From positions 1-39,824 of the forward strand of contig RDXH01000021.1 of the NCBI GenBank assembly GCA_004292745.1: a stretch of DNA of 39,824 bases, in the 5' to 3' direction. The notes under the pieces were generated by a model. The model made no database searches, had not been told where the DNA came from, and was given only the letters and a program-made list of their open reading frames with translations. This DNA is from Oscillatoriales cyanobacterium. GTDB lineage: Bacteria > Cyanobacteriota > Cyanobacteriia > Cyanobacteriales > Microcoleaceae. The number at the start of each line of letters is the position of its first letter. Position 1 is the stretch's first letter. This document shows positions 8,205 through 15,937 of this stretch, in pieces. Both the position numbers and the translations under genes were made by a program.

Positions 8205-9239
8205 TTAATTGCTCAATATCGCTACAATGCGATCGCGATCGAGTTCTCTACCGATAAACACCAATTTGGTTTGCCGAAGTTCCGAAGGTGTCCAAGGGCG
8301 ATCGTAAAAATGTTCGATGCGCGATCCCACACCCTGCAACACCATCCTCATCGGCTTCTTGGGAACCGCCACAAACCCTTTAATCCGATAAATCTCTTGA
8401 CTTTGCATCAACGATTGCAGTTTTTCGACCACAGCTTCTGGTTCAAATTCGCGATCGGCAATAAAGTAAGTTGAGGTAATATCATCATCATGGTCGTGTT
8501 CTTCCTCAGTGTCGTGATGGCTGGGACGAGACTCCAAATTATCCTCAACAGCCGCATTAAATCCCAATAACACATCAGGATTAATTTCGCCACCTTTGCA
8601 AGGTACAATTTTCACACTAGGACGCAATTCTTGCTGCAACCAAGTTTGGACTTTGTGGCGAGTTTCATCATCCACGCGATCGACCTTAGTCAAAAGTACC
8701 ATATCAGCACAAGCCAACTGGTCTTCAAACAATTCCTCGATCGGCGTCTCATGATCTAAACTATCATCAGCCTGTCGCTGCGCCATCAAAGCATCAATAT
8801 CACCCACAAAATTACCACTAGCAAGGGCTTCGCAATCGACAACAGCAACCACACCATCTACGGTAGCACCGGTCCGAATTTCCGGCCAGCGAAAAGCTTG
8901 AATTAAGGGTTTAGGGAGTGCGAGTCCAGAAGTCTCAATCAAGATGCAATCAATTTGTGCGCGACGCTTCAATAATTCTTGCATTGTGGGCAAAAATTCC
9001 TCTTGAACCGTGCAGCAAAGACAGCCATTTGTCAGTTCTAAAATATTGCTGCTGACATCTTCTTCTTCATCGCAAACTTGGCAGTCACGCAACAGTTCGC
9101 CGTCGATGCCGACTTCGCCAAACTCATTCACAATAACTGCGATGCGACGGCCTTGATTATTTTGCAATAAGTGGCGAATGGCGGTGGTTTTGCCACTACC
9201 GAGAAAGCCCGTAATGACTGTAACAGGAATTTTGTGCAT
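8205..9239 (-). CDS. cobW: CobW, cobalamin-pathway COG0523 GTPase
   Basis: A 344-residue G3E GTPase. The P-loop GFLGSGKT lies at 11-18. NEFGEVGIDGELL follows, and the CxCC metal motif is GCLCC with C73, C75 and C76, preceded by an extra CxxC at C53/C56. The G4 motif is LLTKVDRV. A His/acid-rich segment (HHDTEEEHDHDDD) precedes the CobW_C domain, which ends in LVFIGRELD. CobW is thought to supply cobalt during cobalamin synthesis. Assignment to CobW rather than a zinc paralogue rests on size and on context: it follows a DUF1636 gene located directly behind a cobalamin riboswitch. A 12-bp hairpin lies between the two genes. Confidence 0.92.
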   Translation of the reverse strand: MHKIPVTVITGFLGSGKTTAIRHLLQNNQGRRIAVIVNEFGEVGIDGELLRDCQVCDEEEDVSSNILELTNGCLCCTVQEEFLPTMQELLKRRAQIDCILIETSGLALPKPLIQAFRWPEIRTGATVDGVVAVVDCEALASGNFVGDIDALMAQRQADDSLDHETPIEELFEDQLACADMVLLTKVDRVDDETRHKVQTWLQQELRPSVKIVPCKGGEINPDVLLGFNAAVEDNLESRPSHHDTEEEHDHDDDITSTYFIADREFEPEAVVEKLQSLMQSQEIYRIKGFVAVPKKPMRMVLQGVGSRIEHFYDRPWTPSELRQTKLVFIGRELDRDRIVAILSN

Positions 9240-9272
9240 TAGTAATTTTCTGGTTGTTTGATGATGAAATTA

Positions 9273-9301
9273 ATCGTTCCCAGGTAGAGCCTAGGAACGA
9301 T
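9273..9301 (-). repeat. Intercistronic hairpin between DUF1636 gene and cobW
   Basis: ATCGTTCCCAGG and CCTAGGAACGAT form a 12-bp stem (one G-T pair) with a 5-nt loop. No T-run follows, so it may set the relative mRNA level of the two genes rather than terminate. Confidence 0.6.
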
Positions 9302-9308
9302 GAATACT

Positions 9309-9719
9309 CTAATTGTGCAGTGGTGGAATTTTAGCTATAACTCCTTTTTTCAAAGCTTGAGGACGTTCTGACCAGGGCAACAAACCATCGGGTTTAGCAT
9401 AGTATTGACTCGCGCATTCCAGTACAGCCTCGACGCTTTCCGATTGATTGGGAGGTAAGTCACCAAACAGATAAGTGTACTTTCCAGCAGCCGCAAAAGA
9501 CACAGCACAAGAGTGACTGCAAGCACTCATGCACTCAACTTCTTGAATCTCAAATTGATCCGAAAATTCCCAATCCTTAGCCAGTTGCGACAAGTCTTCC
9601 AAGAATTGTTGGCCGCCACTTTTGCCTTCTCGCTTGCCGTTTTTCCAAACACTCGCGCAAGCAGTGCAAACAAGTAGACTGTGCTTGGTGCGTACAGTCT
9701 TATTAATTCCATTCATCAT
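9309..9719 (-). CDS. DUF1636 predicted metal-binding / Fe-S protein
   Basis: A 136-residue protein with a thioredoxin-like [2Fe-2S] ferredoxin pattern. LLVCTACASVW (C18, C21) starts the fold, and VECMSACSHSCAVSF (C63, C67, C71) carries the remaining ligands, followed by GKYTYLFGDL. DUF1636 proteins are commonly found in cobalamin gene neighbourhoods; their reaction is not established. The gene directly follows a cobalamin riboswitch and precedes cobW, which supports a role in cobalt/B12 supply. The ATG at 9719 has GAGG upstream; a second ATG follows at 9716. Confidence 0.88.
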   Translation of the reverse strand: MMNGINKTVRTKHSLLVCTACASVWKNGKREGKSGGQQFLEDLSQLAKDWEFSDQFEIQEVECMSACSHSCAVSFAAAGKYTYLFGDLPPNQSESVEAVLECASQYYAKPDGLLPWSERPQALKKGVIAKIPPLHN

Positions 9720-9754
9720 CCGTACCTCGCAGATGCGTTCAAAAGTGAGTTAGA

Positions 9755-9892
<138 letters not shown>

Positions 9893-10060
9893 GCATTTGT
9901 CGCCATTTTGGGAAAAAGTTAAGTTGCTAATGTCGATCGCTTAATATTTAGTAGCATAAATTCACAGCCAGTTCTTAATAAAACTTTTAGTGTTAATTTT
10001 GCCATCTTTTAATGACTGAAGTCCTATATAATTGTAAGTACGATCGCAAAAGGATATACT

Positions 10061-10699
10061 ATGACGGTATTAACAGAAATTCGCGAAGAAGTAGTTGAGG
10101 ACAAAGTTGAGGACAAAGTACAGACTTATTACTCTCCTGAAGAGTATTTAAAGCTGGAAGAGACAGCAGAATTTAGAAGTGAATATCAGGATGGGAGGAT
10201 AATCCCTATGACAGGCGGAACACCGAATCACAATCAAATAGCTGGCAATTTTTACGGCACACTAAATTTTGCTACGAAAGGGCAACCGTACCGAGTATTT
10301 ATCAACGATTTGCGTCTGTGGATACCTTCCAAGCGGGTTTATACTTATCCTGATGTAATGTTGGTTGCGGGTAAGTTGGAGTTTGCTGAGGGTAGGAAAG
10401 ATACGATTACTAATGCGGTGATGGTGGCTGAGGTTTTATCGCCATCGACGGCGGATTATGACAGAGGTGGCAAGTTTAAACTTTTTCGATCGATTCCTAG
10501 TTTTCGAGAGTATGTTTTGATCGATCAATATGAGATGCACGTTGAACATTTTTGTAAGACGCATGATAATAAGTGGGTTTTGTCTGAGTATGATGGTGCT
10601 GATGCGGTATTGAAATTGAGTTGTGTGGAGTTTGAGATGCGGTTGGGTGATATTTACGATCGCGTGGATTTTGAATCTGAGTCTGAGTCTGAGGAATGA
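10061..10699 (+). CDS. Uma2-family (DUF820) PD-(D/E)XK putative endonuclease
   Basis: A 212-residue protein of the Uma2 family, which is strongly expanded in cyanobacteria. The N-terminal YYSPEEYLKLEETAEFRSEY and DGRIIPMTGGTPNHNQI are diagnostic. The nuclease core has YPDVMLV (Asp), VAEVLSPST (Glu) and DRGGKFKLF (Lys). An AAAAGGA precedes the ATG. The N terminus has a small duplication (EDKVEDKVQ), and the C terminus is an SESESEE tail. Family members are predicted nucleases often linked to mobile DNA; no in vivo role is settled. A second, divergent copy lies at 15102-15689. Confidence 0.9.
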   Translation: MTVLTEIREEVVEDKVEDKVQTYYSPEEYLKLEETAEFRSEYQDGRIIPMTGGTPNHNQIAGNFYGTLNFATKGQPYRVFINDLRLWIPSKRVYTYPDVMLVAGKLEFAEGRKDTITNAVMVAEVLSPSTADYDRGGKFKLFRSIPSFREYVLIDQYEMHVEHFCKTHDNKWVLSEYDGADAVLKLSCVEFEMRLGDIYDRVDFESESESEE

Positions 10700-10711
10700 G
10701 GGTGAAATCAC

Positions 10712-10782
10712 CAATTTCGGGGCGATTGGAAATCGCGTCTTGTCAAACAAGCAAATTTCGGGGCGATTGGAAATCGCGTCTA
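10712..10782. repeat. Two tandem copies of a palindromic GCGATTGGAAATCGC repeat
   Basis: AATTTCGGGGCGATTGGAA followed by ATCGCGTCT occurs twice, about 39 bp apart, just after the Uma2 stop codon. Each copy can form a short GCGATT/AATCGC hairpin. Confidence 0.8.
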
Positions 10783-10868
10783 CACAAACAAAGTCCGCGC
10801 AACGCGAGACTGGGAGAACCAGTAGAATCTCGGAAGCATTATCAAATCTAATGATTTTGAGAAAAGTT

Positions 10869-11804
10869 TCACCGCAGTACGTCTGAATAACCAGAAGGAC
10901 ATTGTAGGTCAGGAGAATTAGTAGCTGTTGGTGTTCCTGGAAGCTCTTTTGATGGTTGAGTGCTTTCGCAAAGTCTAGATTGTGTAGATGTAGATTCGTC
11001 ATTAGGGCTTTTAATTAAAGAAACTATACCTGTATAGTTTTTTAATCCATCTATTTTGGCTAAAGCCATTGATTGAGCAAAACGCTTATCGTTGCTCAAA
11101 ACAATGCTATATGAGTAATTTTCTGTTTCTGACTTGATACCTATTCCCAATTTTTGTATGGTAGATGAAAAAGTGGCATACTCAGCGTAAAAAGCTTGTT
11201 GGGCTTTGTTCATTGAACTAACATACTGTTTCGCTTCTGACTGTCTCGCCTTGTTTTGTTGATTTTGGAGATTAACTACTTGAACATTAGCGGGAAGTGT
11301 CGTTTGCTCAGATATTTTTTGAAAAATACTTGCATTGGAACTAAAAGATGTGGGTCGAGATTCTCCAAGATTATCTGATTCTAAACGCAACTTACCATCC
11401 GCTGTGAAATCAAAAATTGTCCTCGTGGTAATTTTACCTCCTACTAATATATCCAGGTCTTTTTGTTGAGGATTTACGTTAATTTGATACTTCAGTTCGG
11501 TAGCTGAAGTGGGTGTCTCCAAAATAAATAACTTCCCTTCCTGCGTAAAGATTAATGTTACAGACTGACCAGAAATTTGCCCTTGCCATTGACCTATCAA
11601 TTGTTTAGCAACAGAATTTTCAGGAGTTGCATTAGCTACAGAAGTTGACGTTGACGTTGGCGTTGAAGTTGAAGTTGAAGAAGTTTTAGGATTCAGTAGA
11701 TTATATAATCCAAAGCCAGCTAAGCCTAACACTAAAGTCGAACTAGCACCAATTAAAGCCCATTTCCAAGGCGCAAGATTAGAGTTGTTTTTAGGATTAG
11801 TCAT
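10869..11804 (-). CDS. Type IV pilin-like G/H-domain membrane protein
   Basis: A 311-residue protein. A membrane segment at about 15-37 (WALIGASSTLVLGLAGFGLY) is followed by a Ser/Thr-rich linker (STSTSTPTSTSTS). A lipocalin-like beta region at about 65-150 comes next (IGQWQGQISGQSVTLIFTQE), then a C-terminal pilin G/H domain at about 190-260 with AKQYVSSMNKAQQAFYAEY, LGIGIKSETENYSYSI and AQSMALAK. That domain normally sits behind a prepilin leader (GFTLxE) in cyanobacterial pilin-like proteins; here no prepilin peptidase site is seen and an ordinary signal anchor replaces it. The tail is Cys-containing and Ser/Pro-rich. It is third in a same-strand group with the PPC protein and the small lipoprotein. 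Confidence 0.82.
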   Translation of the reverse strand: MTNPKNNSNLAPWKWALIGASSTLVLGLAGFGLYNLLNPKTSSTSTSTPTSTSTSVANATPENSVAKQLIGQWQGQISGQSVTLIFTQEGKLFILETPTSATELKYQINVNPQQKDLDILVGGKITTRTIFDFTADGKLRLESDNLGESRPTSFSSNASIFQKISEQTTLPANVQVVNLQNQQNKARQSEAKQYVSSMNKAQQAFYAEYATFSSTIQKLGIGIKSETENYSYSIVLSNDKRFAQSMALAKIDGLKNYTGIVSLIKSPNDESTSTQSRLCESTQPSKELPGTPTATNSPDLQCPSGYSDVLR

Positions 11805-11852
11805 AATGATTTATTTGAGTTGAGTATATACAGATAGAAACGTACCTATTAA

Positions 11853-12902
11853 CTATTGAGAAGTCATAGTCACAGTATAGTTTGTGTTCCCTCCTTTTTC
11901 TTGAACCACAACAATATAGTCATCAGCACCTAAGCTTCTTTTAATTGTTCCGGTTGAATTGCTATAAGCCGAAGCGCTGTCCACCTGTTCTCCAGAATCT
12001 ATAACTCCATTACCATTTGTATCAACATAGAGCCACATTCCAACTTCATTAGTTACTTGATCTAAGGAAATGTTGACATTACTGGTACTCTTTAAGGTAA
12101 ATCGGTAATATTTTTTGCGATTTTGGCGATTTAAAGAACCCGTCTCACTAAAGCTTTTACTAGCGGGCAATTCTCCAACCTTAACGGCATCATTTGTGTT
12201 GTTAATAATCTGAAAATTGTAGTTAGTATTGCCACCTTTAAATAGAACAGTAGCAATATAGCTGTCTGCTCCTAACATTTTACTAATTGTTCCGGTTGAA
12301 TTGCTATAAGCCGAAGCACTATCTATCTGTTCTCCCGAATCTATGACTTTATTACCATTCGTGTCAACATAGAGCCAGATTCCAACTTCGTTAGTTACAT
12401 TATCCAAGTAAAGACTGACATTGCTTGGCTTGTCTATACTAAAATAGTAGTATTTTTGATTGTCTTTTGAAGTAAGCCTATCTTGAAAAGTACGGCGTTC
12501 TTTTAAAAGACCAATATTAGGATCGCCGAATTTTTGTGGTTCTTCCACAAGTTTTTGATTAGTCTCAGGTGTGTTCGCTGGAGATGGCGATGGCGAAACT
12601 GGGGTTGGAGTCTCCGGCGCTGGAGAAGAAGTGGATATCGGTGATGAAGAAGGAATAATATCTTGTTTAATAGGCTCAGATGAAGGAGGAGATTTGGGGG
12701 GTAACGATGGGGTTTCAGTCGTAGCTTTAGACTCTGATGGATTATCACATCTCAGAAAGCCAACATCCACACCTTTCAACTTACACAGCACTGTATCTCC
12801 AAAAAGGAAGACTCCAAAACCAGTAATTGTGCCTAGAACCGCAACAACCGCTCCTATTGCTACCCAATGTACGCCACCACTACCGTTACCACCAGATGAC
12901 AT
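11853..12902 (-). CDS. Membrane-anchored protein with two tandem PPC-like, Ca-loop-bearing domains
   Basis: A 349-residue protein. A Gly-rich start precedes one membrane segment (WVAIGAVVAVLGTITGFGVF, about 13-33). A Ser/Pro/Thr linker follows at about 55-115. Two homologous domains lie at about 125-235 and 240-349, each with the PPC (bacterial pre-peptidase C-terminal) pattern of KYYYFSIDKPSNVSLYLDNV or KKYYRFTLKSTSNVNISLDQ. Each holds a DTNGNKVIDSGE / DTNGNGVIDSGE loop resembling a calcium-binding EF-hand or dockerin loop, then SASAYSNSTGTI and a closing GGNTNY. The duplication is recent enough to be seen in the DNA (about 11936-12008 versus 12284-12356). An AGAGGA lies upstream of the ATG, as for the next gene upstream. 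The role is probably extracellular or periplasmic and is otherwise unknown. Confidence 0.85.
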   Translation of the reverse strand: MSSGGNGSGGVHWVAIGAVVAVLGTITGFGVFLFGDTVLCKLKGVDVGFLRCDNPSESKATTETPSLPPKSPPSSEPIKQDIIPSSSPISTSSPAPETPTPVSPSPSPANTPETNQKLVEEPQKFGDPNIGLLKERRTFQDRLTSKDNQKYYYFSIDKPSNVSLYLDNVTNEVGIWLYVDTNGNKVIDSGEQIDSASAYSNSTGTISKMLGADSYIATVLFKGGNTNYNFQIINNTNDAVKVGELPASKSFSETGSLNRQNRKKYYRFTLKSTSNVNISLDQVTNEVGMWLYVDTNGNGVIDSGEQVDSASAYSNSTGTIKRSLGADDYIVVVQEKGGNTNYTVTMTSQ

Positions 12903-13017
12903 TAATAATTTCCTCTTCTACTAATAATTGTTGTTCAGTCACATTGCTTTTTAATAACTAGCCTGAGTTGTTGAGAACGATATCAAGCTAGTAGCGTTAT
13001 TTTTTGCCTAGTTCCAC

Positions 13018-13431
13018 CTAATCATCTTTTATATTGAGATCCTTAACGAAGAAGCTATCGAATAGATTATTACCAAAAACCAATCCCGTTAATGCCCAAC
13101 TTCCATCCGTATAGCGCGAGAATGTAGCTTCCCCAGGCCCCGAAAAGTTTTTGTCCGTTATTGTACCAAGAATGTCTGTTTTGACAATTAAATTTGATGC
13201 CTTTAGTGTAGCTACAGCAGTATTATCTTGATTTTCCCGAACTCCTACTATCTCAATTGTTCCACTTCTGGAAGATTTCCACTTATTAACCATTCTCTCT
13301 GCTTTACTTGCAGACAGGGATTTATCTTGTTTAATTAAGTCACAGCCCGTAGTTAAAGTAGACAATACTCCTACACTACCAAGGTAAGATAAGGTAATTA
13401 AACTGAATGTTATGAACTTTTTATTTAACAT
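13018..13431 (-). CDS. Small secreted protein or putative lipoprotein
   Basis: From the Met at 13431 (AGAGGAAATTTC in front) this is a 137-residue protein. It has a signal sequence FITFSLITLSYLGSVGVLSTL ending in TTGC, which resembles a lipobox but has Thr at -3, so lipidation is likely but not certain. The mature part has an ASKAERMVNKWKSS helix, then alternating strands ending in FSRYTDGSWALTGLVFG. It is not recognised as a named family. It is the first gene of the three-gene minus-strand group with the PPC protein and the pilin G/H protein, and it shares a near-identical ribosome binding leader with the PPC gene. Confidence 0.75.
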   Translation of the reverse strand: MLNKKFITFSLITLSYLGSVGVLSTLTTGCDLIKQDKSLSASKAERMVNKWKSSRSGTIEIVGVRENQDNTAVATLKASNLIVKTDILGTITDKNFSGPGEATFSRYTDGSWALTGLVFGNNLFDSFFVKDLNIKDD

Positions 13432-13560
13432 GAAATTTCCTCTTGCTAAATTAATAATCAGCAAAAATGAACCTAGACTAAGGTTTGGTACAAGACTTAA
13501 GGGTCAATACTGTTTGTATTGATTACCTTCCAGTTTAGCAAATACACATCTGTCTTGAGA

Positions 13561-13597
13561 AATAAAAAAGTAATAAAAAAGTAACATAAAAGTAATA
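13561..13597. repeat. 11-bp A-rich tandem repeats
   Basis: AATAAAAAAGT occurs twice, followed by AACATAAAAGT and AATAATT, upstream of the lipoprotein gene. They could be a regulator site or simple low complexity. Confidence 0.5.
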
Positions 13598-13641
13598 ATT
13601 AAGGGTATAGTCCAAGTGCTTAGATTATTTATGACTTAGGC

Positions 13642-13707
13642 AGAAACCGGGTTTTTCAGGAAAATATTGCATCATAGCCTTTAATATCGGTGAAAAACCC
13701 GGTTTCT
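13642..13707. repeat. Inverted repeat AGAAACCGGGTTTTTC
   Basis: Perfect 16-bp arms (AGAAACCGGGTTTTTC and GAAAAACCCGGTTTCT) flank a 34-bp spacer. The core is the same as in the tandem repeats at 7846-8196. Confidence 0.85.
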
Positions 13708-13788
13708 TTGGTATTGATGCGTCCAGGACTGACTATTGCGCTATAATCTAGTATTGGAAAGGTTTTAGGTGTGAGAGGAATTTGATAG

Positions 13789-14568
13789 ATGACCGTTGAC
13801 GAAGCCATCACGATCGCAGAAACAGCCCTAAACTACGATCGCCTCAACAAAGTTCAAGAGATAGTGTTTCGTCAATCCTGGGAAGGGCGGTCTTATAAAG
13901 AAATTGCAGCCAGCACTGAATATGAATATGATTATATCAAAGATGCTGGTGCTAAACTATGGAAACTACTATCAAAAGCACTAGAAGAAAAAGTTAAAAA
14001 AGATAATCTTAAATCAGTATTAAAGCGATACTTACGGCGAACTCAAGTGAATCTACAGCGGAATCTGACCATCGAAGTTAACCTCAGCGGAGCAAATCTC
14101 AGCGGCGCAAACTTAAGTGGCGCTAGATTATTCGCAAACTTAAATGAAGCTGATTATGTTCAAACTGATTTAGATAAAATAATAAACGCTGACAGTGAAA
14201 CTGAATTATCTGACTCAGAAAACGAGATTAACTGGAACGGTTTTTGCTTCCACTCCGACGCACAAGTTAAAATTGCCGAAATACTCGATCGCACTTCCAT
14301 CCTCTTCATCCCCAACTCCCAACTCCGAATCACAACACCAGAAGGTAGACAAAACCAAGAAGCTGACTTTCTGATCTTCCACCAAAACAAGTTAGGACTG
14401 CTAAAAATTGACAGCGAATCATGCCATCAAAACGCCACAGAAGATGAAATATGCGAACTTTCGAGAGATTCAGGCATCAGTCTTGTCAAACATTACGATG
14501 CTACCCGATGCAGCCAACAACCCGATTTAGTTGTGCAGGAGTTTTTGGAAATATTGAGTCAGGTATAA
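13789..14568 (+). CDS. HTH (vMAP N-terminal type) - pentapeptide repeat - nuclease-like protein
   Basis: A 259-residue protein of three parts. Residues 1-85 (MTVDEAITIAETAL through RQSWEGRSYKEIAASTEY and GAKLWKLLSKAL) form the sigma-like HTH seen at the N terminus of vWA-MoxR-associated proteins in cyanobacteria. Residues 95-125 hold pentapeptide repeats (VNLSGANLSGANLSGARLF). Residues 145-259 look like a PD-(D/E)XK-type domain: FCFHSDAQVKIAEILD, FIPNSQLR, GRQNQEADFLIF (E191, D193), LGLLKID (K206, D208), then HYDATRCSQQPDLVVQEFL. In the usual LEVDGE form of that domain a Glu stands where this protein has Lys206, so activity is open. Such proteins belong to predicted conflict systems, but no vWA, MoxR or protease partner is seen nearby. 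Confidence 0.82.
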   Translation: MTVDEAITIAETALNYDRLNKVQEIVFRQSWEGRSYKEIAASTEYEYDYIKDAGAKLWKLLSKALEEKVKKDNLKSVLKRYLRRTQVNLQRNLTIEVNLSGANLSGANLSGARLFANLNEADYVQTDLDKIINADSETELSDSENEINWNGFCFHSDAQVKIAEILDRTSILFIPNSQLRITTPEGRQNQEADFLIFHQNKLGLLKIDSESCHQNATEDEICELSRDSGISLVKHYDATRCSQQPDLVVQEFLEILSQV

Positions 14569-14593
14569 GCAAGGTCGGACACTCCAAGAGCCC

Positions 14594-14815
14594 AAAGCGT
14601 GTCAACTTAAGCTTTTAGTCCATCAGTCCTCCCGCGCACCCGCTAGTCCGCCAGGGGTTGAAACCCCTGTCTAATAGCTAAAGTCCTCTAAAAGAGGACT
14701 AATGAGTTTAAAAATTCTTCTTCTGGGTCCTCAGTCCTCTTAAGAGGACTTTAGCTTTGAGGCAGGGGTTTAAACCCCTGCCGGACTATGGGTTGTACGT
14801 TAAGTTGACACCAAT
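14594..14815. mobile_element. ~215-bp MITE, family GTGTCAACTTAAG, copy 1
   Basis: The ends GTGTCAACTTAAG and TTAAGTTGACACCAAT enclose two further palindromes: AGTCCGCCAGGGGTTGAAAC with its inverse (GTTTAAACCCCTGCCGGACT) and AGTCCTCTAAAAGAGGACT / AGTCCTCTTAAGAGGACT. There is no ORF. Full copies lie at 28992-29219 and 39023-39225, and a fragment at 30686-30752. Confidence 0.88.
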
Positions 14816-14824
14816 GCGCAATGC

Positions 14825-14898
14825 CGTTTCCCTACCCCAAAATAATCGCTCGCGCTCGCGAAAGATGTAACTATTACCCGATTAATTGTAGGGAAACG
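14825..14898. repeat. Inverted repeat CGTTTCCCTAC / GTAGGGAAACG
   Basis: Perfect 11-bp arms flank a 52-bp spacer that contains CGCTCGCGCTCGCGA. The repeat sits between two MITEs. Confidence 0.6.
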
Positions 14899-14923
14899 AC
14901 TGTCTTGTCCCTGACTGTGGGTA

Positions 14924-15057
14924 ATATAGCGATCCTAAATCATTTGCATAATTCTTGTAGGGGCTCTTGGCCCCGTGGTTGCCCAATCTCTCGGAGGGCG
15001 GGCACGCACCATCCACCGCCCCTACATATCTGCATGAATGATTTAGGATTGCTATAT
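14924..15057. mobile_element. MITE of the TATAGC(A/G)ATCCTAAATCATTTG family
   Basis: ATATAGCGATCCTAAATCAT and its inverse ATGATTTAGGATTGCTATAT bound about 90 bp holding GTAGGGGCTCTTGGCCCCG and GGCGGGCAC...CCGCCCCTACA arms. ATAT flanks both ends. It shares ends with 8066-8163 and 15773-15868 but has a different interior. Confidence 0.85.
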
Positions 15058-15101
15058 TAATTCGGATACTAACGGATTTGATATGACTTATTATAGCATG
15101 G

Positions 15102-15689
15102 TTAATTCAGCACAATATCTTCGTTGGTAAAGATTACATCCTCATAGATGGCATCCATGCTAGCGCGAAAGTCCACACTAGCCAAGTGAATTTCGCTTCC
15201 TTGCGTGTAAGAATGCAAAACCCACAACCCCTCAGCATTGCGGCGAAAACACTCCACCCGCTGCCGCTTTTGATTAATTAACACATACTCTTGAAGCGTT
15301 TCTAATTCTTGATAGTCAGCAAACTTGTCACCCCGATCGAATCCTTCTGTACCTTTTGACAAAACCTCGACAATTAAACAAGGATGTCTTTTAAAAGATT
15401 GAAAAGCTTTGTCCCGTTCATCGCACGTTACCATCACGTCGGGATAGTAGTAAATATTCCTAGATTCAATCCTAGCTTTCATGTCTGACATATAAACACG
15501 ACAGCCACTACCCCGAACATGATTTCTCAACAAGGTAACTAAGTTGACACTAAGAGTTACATGAGCATCACTTGCACCCGCCATTGCGTAGGTTTCACCC
15601 TGAATATACTCATGTTTAACCGGGCTGAGTTCTTCTAATTTCAGATACTCTTCCGGCGAGATGTAATTTTGGTTTTGATTTGCAATCAT
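15102..15689 (-). CDS. Uma2-family (DUF820) PD-(D/E)XK putative endonuclease
   Basis: A 195-residue Uma2 protein. YISPEEYLKLEELSPVKHEY and GETYAMAGASDAHVTLSVNL give the family start. YYYPDVMV, LIVEVLSKGT and DRGDKFADYQ provide the Asp, Glu and Lys of the nuclease core, followed by LQEYVLINQKRQRVECFRR. It is flanked by MITEs on both sides (14924-15057 and 15769-15874), consistent with an accessory locus. It is too divergent from the copy at 10061 for recent duplication. Confidence 0.9.
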   Translation of the reverse strand: MIANQNQNYISPEEYLKLEELSPVKHEYIQGETYAMAGASDAHVTLSVNLVTLLRNHVRGSGCRVYMSDMKARIESRNIYYYPDVMVTCDERDKAFQSFKRHPCLIVEVLSKGTEGFDRGDKFADYQELETLQEYVLINQKRQRVECFRRNAEGLWVLHSYTQGSEIHLASVDFRASMDAIYEDVIFTNEDIVLN

Positions 15690-15737
15690 TGGCTTTCTAT
15701 GGAGTTTTTGATGATTGTGATTCCGACCACTTCTATA

Positions 15738-15763
15738 GCAGTTGACAGTTGACAGTTGACAGT
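15738..15763. repeat. Heptamer tandem repeat GTTGACA
   Basis: GTTGACA is repeated about three times next to the MITE at 15769. STRR class. Confidence 0.7.
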
Positions 15764-15768
15764 TATAT

Positions 15769-15874
15769 ATATAGCGATCCTAAATCATTTGTGAATTTCT
15801 TGCTCCCTCCCCTTAGCAAGGGGAGGGTTGGGGTGGGGTAAAAAATTTACGATTCATTTAGGATTGCTATAGTA
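15769..15874. mobile_element. MITE of the TATAGC(A/G)ATCC family, short form
   Basis: ATATAGCGATCCTAAATCAT faces ATTTAGGATTGCTATAG, with a CCCTCCCCTTAGCAAGGGG centre that is almost the inverse of the element at 8066-8163. Confidence 0.85.
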
Positions 15875-15937
15875 GCTATTTCAATCGCCCAATAGTGACT
15901 TTAAAAAACAAGGTGGGCATTTGCCCACCTTACAAAA

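Noticed and set aside
7795-8257. ORFs on both strands with a repeated amino-acid pattern (ETGFL, GKTRRNPVS)
   Set aside because: They are translations of the tandem GAAACCGGGTTTCT repeats; frame, start and codon use do not suggest a gene.
10436-11002. 188-residue minus-strand ORF over the Uma2 gene end
   Set aside because: It is antisense to the Uma2 gene and overlaps the end of the pilin G/H gene; its residue make-up is that of a shadow frame.
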